Shown here: positions 21,321 to 25,421 of the stretch, one piece after another
How positions within the stretch are numbered: position 1 is the first letter of the stretch
How the letters are laid out: every line of letters starts with the position of its first letter
Assembly: GCA_013365365.1 (NCBI GenBank)
Contig: JABVXU010000703.1
Span: 1-25,421 of the forward strand
Length of the DNA: 25,421 nt
Reading direction: 5' to 3'
From: Cruorifilaria tuberocauda
Lineage: Eukaryota > Nematoda > Chromadorea > Rhabditida > Onchocercidae
Made by a program: the position numbers and the translations under genes
The notes under the pieces: generated by a model
Told to the model about the DNA's origin: nothing
The model's input: the letters and a program-made list of their open reading frames with translations, nothing else
The model's database searches: none

Positions 21321-21802
21321 TAAAATTCAATGAAATCTGATGATTGTTGATTGTTTACTGTTATCCGATTATTACTTCATTATAAAATGATTATTATTGT
21401 TACTTGATAAAAGTGATAAATAGCGGTCACACCAGTCATTTTTGCGGTAATGAAGCCTCTCTCTTATGGAGATTATAGCATAATACGCTTTAATGCTTAA
21501 AAATCTGAGAAGAGTACTCCTACTACTTATACCTAACAAAAAATCATTTATATTCGCAATAATTATAGAAATAGTGTGGTTAACATACTGACCTCAACTA
21601 AAAAGCAATTAAATCTGCTAAGTTTTCAAAATGTGTTTCTGAACTGTATAAATTTATTCGTTGGAATACGCAAGACTTGAGTGGAGTAGAATTATTCCTT
21701 TTTTGACAATCTTGTTGGGAAGGACAGAGTTAAAAATTTGCTTAATTTTGGGCAAAGTAGATTTTATGCTTCTACGGGAGTTGATTACAAGCTTCCTGTT
21801 TA

Positions 21803-21808
21803 AATAAA
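21803..21808 (+). terminator. Candidate polyadenylation signal of FARSB
   Basis: AATAAA on the plus strand, about 480 bases after the FARSB stop and 41 bases before the trans-splice acceptor of the next gene. Earlier variant signals cannot be excluded. Confidence 0.4.
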
Positions 21809-21835
21809 GTCAATTATGGTGCATAATACGTTTCT

Positions 21836-21849
21836 GGTTTTTTTTTCAG
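21836..21849 (+). promoter_or_regulatory. Probable spliced-leader acceptor of TMCO1
   Basis: GGTTTTTTTTTCAG, a strong pyrimidine tract and AG, lies 41 bases before the TMCO1 ATG. No upstream exon was found between it and the FARSB polyadenylation signal. Confidence 0.5.
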
Positions 21850-21890
21850 ATTGATTTATAAAAGTAAATGTTTAGAAGGTCTTGTGAGTG

Positions 21891-23270
21891 ATGTACTCGG
21901 ATTACTTGTTAATCATATTTATCGCGACATGTACTGCGATAATCGGTGAAGCACTGACTTATGTATTGGTATATCGTAGTGAACACTATAAACGTTTGAA
22001 AAATGAAATGGAGCGAAAAACGAAAAAATTGGAACGAAAGGTTTGTTTCAGTGATCCTAGCTTTTTAGTCGCAAATAAAGTTAATCAATCTTTTATTGAG
22101 ATGAATTAATTTAATTTAACTTTCTGACGCAGCAGTAGAGTATTTACAAAAATAAAACAAGAATATCAACTCTCTAATATAATCTGATATTAATGATACT
22201 CTAGTTTATTTATATCAGTATGTAATAAAATAGCACATGATTTTCGTGGAAATTCTTGAGTCGATAATGAGCAAAATGAATAGAAAGTTCTACTCTTTTA
22301 TTTCAAGTCCGAAAACGTTCAAAGTTGCAGACAATTTAAGAATCAGTTGCTTTATTAGAGAGTTGTTTCCTGTTAAGACGAACCTAATATCACAAAATCC
22401 AGGAGCAATAGATTTCCAATCGGATCTTAAAGTTAAATGTTTTCCTAGTATTATATTACTTATTTATTAAAAATTCAAGAATAGAAAGTGCAGACTGATT
22501 CTGTTAACGATATCTCAACTATTTGTAAACTTATTTCAGAAAGAGACAACAGCTGAAGTAGATCGTACGGCAAAGCGAAAAATTGATAGGGAAGAGGAGA
22601 GGTTAAAAGCAACAAATCGAGATATGAGCATGTTCAAGATGAAAAGTATGCTTGCAATTGGTTTCGCTTTTACTGCATTACTATCCACGTTTTCTTCCAT
22701 ATTCGAAGGACGAGTAGTCGCTAAATTACCCTTCACTCCGATATCATGGATTCAAGGGTTTTCACATAGGTATGGTTTTTGTTTCATGTTACTGCGATGA
22801 GTTTTGTACATAAGAGTAAATATTATAAAATGCATTACTAAATTCAAGAGAGAGAAAAAAAAGTAATGATCTTTAGTAAAAGATGATATTATACATGAAA
22901 AGCATATTCAAGGGAAAAAAAACTAGCTCAGAATTAGGAAATACGTCATTTTGCAAAATTAGCATCTGCTGGTTATAGATAATATAGCTGGAAATTTTAA
23001 CTTAACAAATTACCGTTATATTTCCCCTGTATTGTATGAATATCAAACGATTTATTTATACTTAGACCGTATAATTTCAGGAATCTCATTGGTGATGATT
23101 ACACGGATTGTTCATTCATTTTCCTGTATATACTTTGTACGATGACGCTAAGACAAAATTTACAAAAGTTGCTTGGATTTGCACCATCTCGAGCTATGAA
23201 TCGGCAATCACAACCCAATTTTTTTGGTGCTGCACCATCATCAACAAATAATTTCAGTTACCTTCGTTAA
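21891..23270 (+). CDS. TMCO1: TMCO1 homologue, ER calcium channel / translocon factor
   Basis: Three exons (21891-22040, 22540-22769, 23081-23270) give 189 residues, close to human TMCO1 (about 188). Order: membrane segment at about 5-28 (YLLIIFIATCTAIIGEALTY), VLVYRSEHYKRLK, a charged coiled coil at about 30-83, the conserved RDMSMFKMKSMLAIGFAFTA leading into membrane segment two (about 85-106), the signature FEGRVVAKLPFTP, then HRNLIGDDYTDCSFIFLYIL with the third segment, and RQNLQKLLGFAPSR. TMCO1 belongs to the Get1/EMC3/Oxa1 superfamily; in the ER membrane it acts as a calcium-load-activated channel and as part of the multipass translocon. The tail replaces the mammalian GPPPP stretch with QPNFFGAAPSS. 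The ATG follows GTG in frame; the ATG is the natural start and aligns with relatives. The long first intron (499 bases) has no supported gene. Confidence 0.95.
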
Positions 23271-23747
23271 AATAAATCACTAGAAATGGCAGCAGCAGTT
23301 CAGCCCATCATATTGAGATCATAAACTTTTTCATGTTTGTTAATGCTGCTCTAGAAAAATGTCACTTTCCTAGAATTGCTATGTTTCTAGCTAAAAAATT
23401 AGAACAAAGTATGAGCATTATTTCTTTAATTATTACTTTAATTGCTATGTAAATTGCTTTAATTTTGAAACAGATATAAAACCAAACTTTCAAGAGTGTA
23501 GATTACAGTGCTAATAGTTGTTAAATCGCGTTGCATGTATTATGATATATGATATTGATGTTGAAATTTTTTAATGGACGAAAGTGAAGCCTAGCCATAT
23601 TTCAAAACTATTTTATGCAATGAAACGAAAGAGCTGAAAGCAAAGAGATTTGTGTTTAAATGCAAAATACAATGTAAGAAATCGCAACAGAAAAAAAAAG
23701 ACTTTGAAAACCTTTAATCCAAATTATTTTTGCTTACAATATAAAGA

Positions 23748-23864
23748 ATGCAAGGGGAAATGAACTTTTCGTCTGATAGAGAGAGGCATTCACATGCAAG
23801 AATCAACCGCATCTACAATAAACTTCATAAAGAAGGACCTGGGTATTCCTCATATCACGTTTAA
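23748..23864 (+). other. Short open frame downstream of TMCO1
   Basis: An ATG opens 38 codons on the plus strand: MQGEMNFSSDRERHSHARIN followed by RIYNKLHKEGPGYSSYHV and TAA. Its composition (H, R, G, P, S) differs from the K/I/N/F-rich chance frames nearby. It lies about 480 bases after the TMCO1 stop, so it may be inside that 3' UTR, or be an exon of an unseen gene. An AATAAA overlaps it at 23817-23822. Confidence 0.2.
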
Positions 23865-24776
23865 CCCTAGATACATTTGATAACAGATTTCTAAGTGGTC
23901 ATAATAGCATGGAAAATAATAGTTATATTCAGATTTGCGGTGAATTATATATTTCAAGATATAATTTGAGATTAAACAATTTGGAACGGGATGATTTCAG
24001 GATTAAAAAAGCACACTCATGTTCATCGCAGAATAGGAGAACTGGAAAACACATGAATAATGAAAATATTTTGGTCAATAATATTATTGAATATGTGTGG
24101 AATGCAATAAGAATTCGTAATTCCGGATCTGAATTTATTAGTGCAATTGAGTAGGGTTAGTATCGATGTTTTGGGACTGGGAAAAAATTAGTTTCTCTGG
24201 GAAGACTATTTCAAATTCACTTTTTTTTTAATATAAGTGTCGTAACAAGACTTCTATCATCTTAAAGCTTTTGACCTATCGTGTTTCTCTAAGCGATACA
24301 GAGCGAAATACCCACGTCTTTAGAAAGTTGCTATAATTTAACATTTAATTTATTATATATGCTCAGAAAAAATTCGTGTGAAGAATATAACACAATATTT
24401 TGATGACTTGAACTCGGCTTTTTCTATATGGACAAAATTTATACGTTTTGGAAAAAAAATAATCGCTAAAATTTTTGAAATATTGAAGAACCCGATCGTT
24501 CACGATGAAGTAAAATTGTGTAATAAGCTCTTAAACTTCCAAGAAAGAAAAAACTTACGTAATTTCTAGGTTTGTGATACACGGAAAAAAAGTAAATTGC
24601 TGCTGGATTCCCATCGTCACTTATAAGTTCTAGTGATGAGAAAAAAGCGAGTTTCTCGAGTTGAAAAATCTCTCTTTTATCCCATCTAAAAGTGATATTA
24701 TTCCAGCAAATATTGCTTGAAAGGTGAAAGGTGAGATATATGTTTACTGGTTAATTGGTAGTAAACTTTGTTTCTT

Positions 24777-24870
24777 CGCATCAATAAAGAGAATAAAATT
24801 GAAAACCGTCGTTATTCCACTTTCTCTTCATTTGACTTATATCAACTTCGTCAAAATACACCGCTTATGA
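24777..24870 (+). other. Exon-like segment near right edge
   Basis: On the plus strand 31 open codons, RINKENKIENRRYSTFSSFD then LYQLRQNTPLM, end at a strong donor (ATGA|GTAAGT). The acceptor side is poor and upstream TAG TAA block a longer frame. The minus strand is also open over much of it (VYFDEVDISQMKRKWNNDGF then QFYSLY and TGA), so strand is uncertain. It could belong to a gene continuing past the window. Confidence 0.25.
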
Positions 24871-25421
24871 GTAAGTGTTCAACCTAACTGTTTTAAAGTA
24901 TTCAAGCTATAGAGTTCTCTAGATGGCTCCAGGATAAATTCTCTTGTTCTAAATCATTTGCAATTCATGTACTCTTATATAGCCTCAAAAATTGTTTAAA
25001 AAACAGCACCAAAATTAATTCAAAACAGGGGAGGACATAAGTGCCAGGAAATCAAAGAAAATCGTATTTGCTATTATTCCTTGTTGAATATAATCCGTAA
25101 TTTTATTTACTATTCAGTAACATCTTAAACATATCAGATAAATACTGTAATGAAATGCATGGTTTGCTGAACCGATTACATTAGTTACTAAAAGATTACA
25201 TAACTATGTATTATATACTTTATGTGAAGTGATTAAACGTGTAAGAGAAATTATTAAAGAATTATCGGAAAAATCGAAAAACTATAATGTAAACTGTTGA
25301 TGTGATCAAAATATCATTTCAAAGTCTACTTCACTGTTATGAAAGGTGATAAGATCAGTGAAGAAAGCTTGTGATAGTATTTCTTTGGAGAATATAATTT
25401 ATTAGAGTTATGGAAGAGTAA

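Larger units (their letters stand above)
21321..21890. other. Intergenic gap between FARSB and TMCO1
   Basis: About 570 bases between two plus-strand genes. It ends with an AATAAA at 21803-21808 and a strong T-rich acceptor ending at 21849. No internal coding exon was seen. The order signal, acceptor, next gene fits operon processing, although the distance is longer than the typical Caenorhabditis spacing. Confidence 0.45.
23271..25421. other. Intergenic, no recognised gene
   Basis: Begins as the 3' UTR of TMCO1 (AATAAA at 23271-23276 touches the stop codon; another lies at 23817-23822). The rest is AT-rich. Plus-strand frames at 23909-24154 (81 codons) and 24378-24569 are of chance length and not recognised. 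Two short segments, listed separately, look more exon-like than their surroundings. Confidence 0.5.

Noticed and set aside
22237..22470. 77-codon plus-strand frame in TMCO1 intron 1
   Set aside because: The TMCO1 exons on either side join in frame without it, it has no good splice sites, and the residue mix is not distinctive.
23909..24154. 81-codon plus-strand frame
   Set aside because: A few frames of this length are expected by chance in 25 kb of such AT-rich DNA; no family, splice or signal-peptide evidence.

Overview
The window is eukaryotic nuclear DNA, most likely from a parasitic nematode and probably a spirurid or filarial worm. It is AT-rich. Every conserved protein is split into short exons with GT-AG introns of roughly 50-800 bp. 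Several start codons sit directly behind a pyrimidine-AG acceptor that has no upstream coding exon, which is the signature of spliced-leader trans-splicing. Genus and species cannot be fixed from the sequence alone. All exon models were worked out by hand from reading frame, splice sites and remembered family sequences; no alignment or search was run.

Layout. 1-2498: mostly non-coding, with one unassigned exon-like segment (minus) and a decayed C2H2 zinc-finger remnant (minus). 2499-4106 (+): five-exon secreted protein with a hemopexin-like domain. 4390-7615 (-): ten-exon Notchless homologue (NLE1), a ribosome-assembly WD40 protein. 7868-10366 (-): seven-exon proteasome subunit alpha type 3 (PSMA3), directly upstream of NLE1 on the same strand, so the two could form an operon. 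About 11223-13113 (+): a coiled-coil gene broken by in-frame stops, probably a young pseudogene. 13586-15586 (-): six-exon complex I accessory subunit NDUFB6. 15587-16517: shared divergent upstream region with a CACGTG E-box and a related palindrome. 16518-21320 (+): fourteen-exon cytosolic phenylalanyl-tRNA synthetase beta subunit (FARSB); its largest intron contains a possible small nested gene on the other strand. 21891-23270 (+): three-exon TMCO1 homologue, possibly co-transcribed with FARSB. 23271-25421: intergenic sequence with a few short open or exon-like segments and no recognised gene.

The five recognised genes are housekeeping functions: ribosome assembly, protein degradation, respiration, tRNA charging, and ER calcium or membrane-protein insertion. 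PSMA3-NLE1 and FARSB-TMCO1 are each in the same orientation with short gaps, polyadenylation signals and acceptors, as expected of nematode operons. The accessory and least explained material is the hemopexin-like secreted protein, the broken coiled-coil gene, and the antisense exon chain in the FARSB intron.
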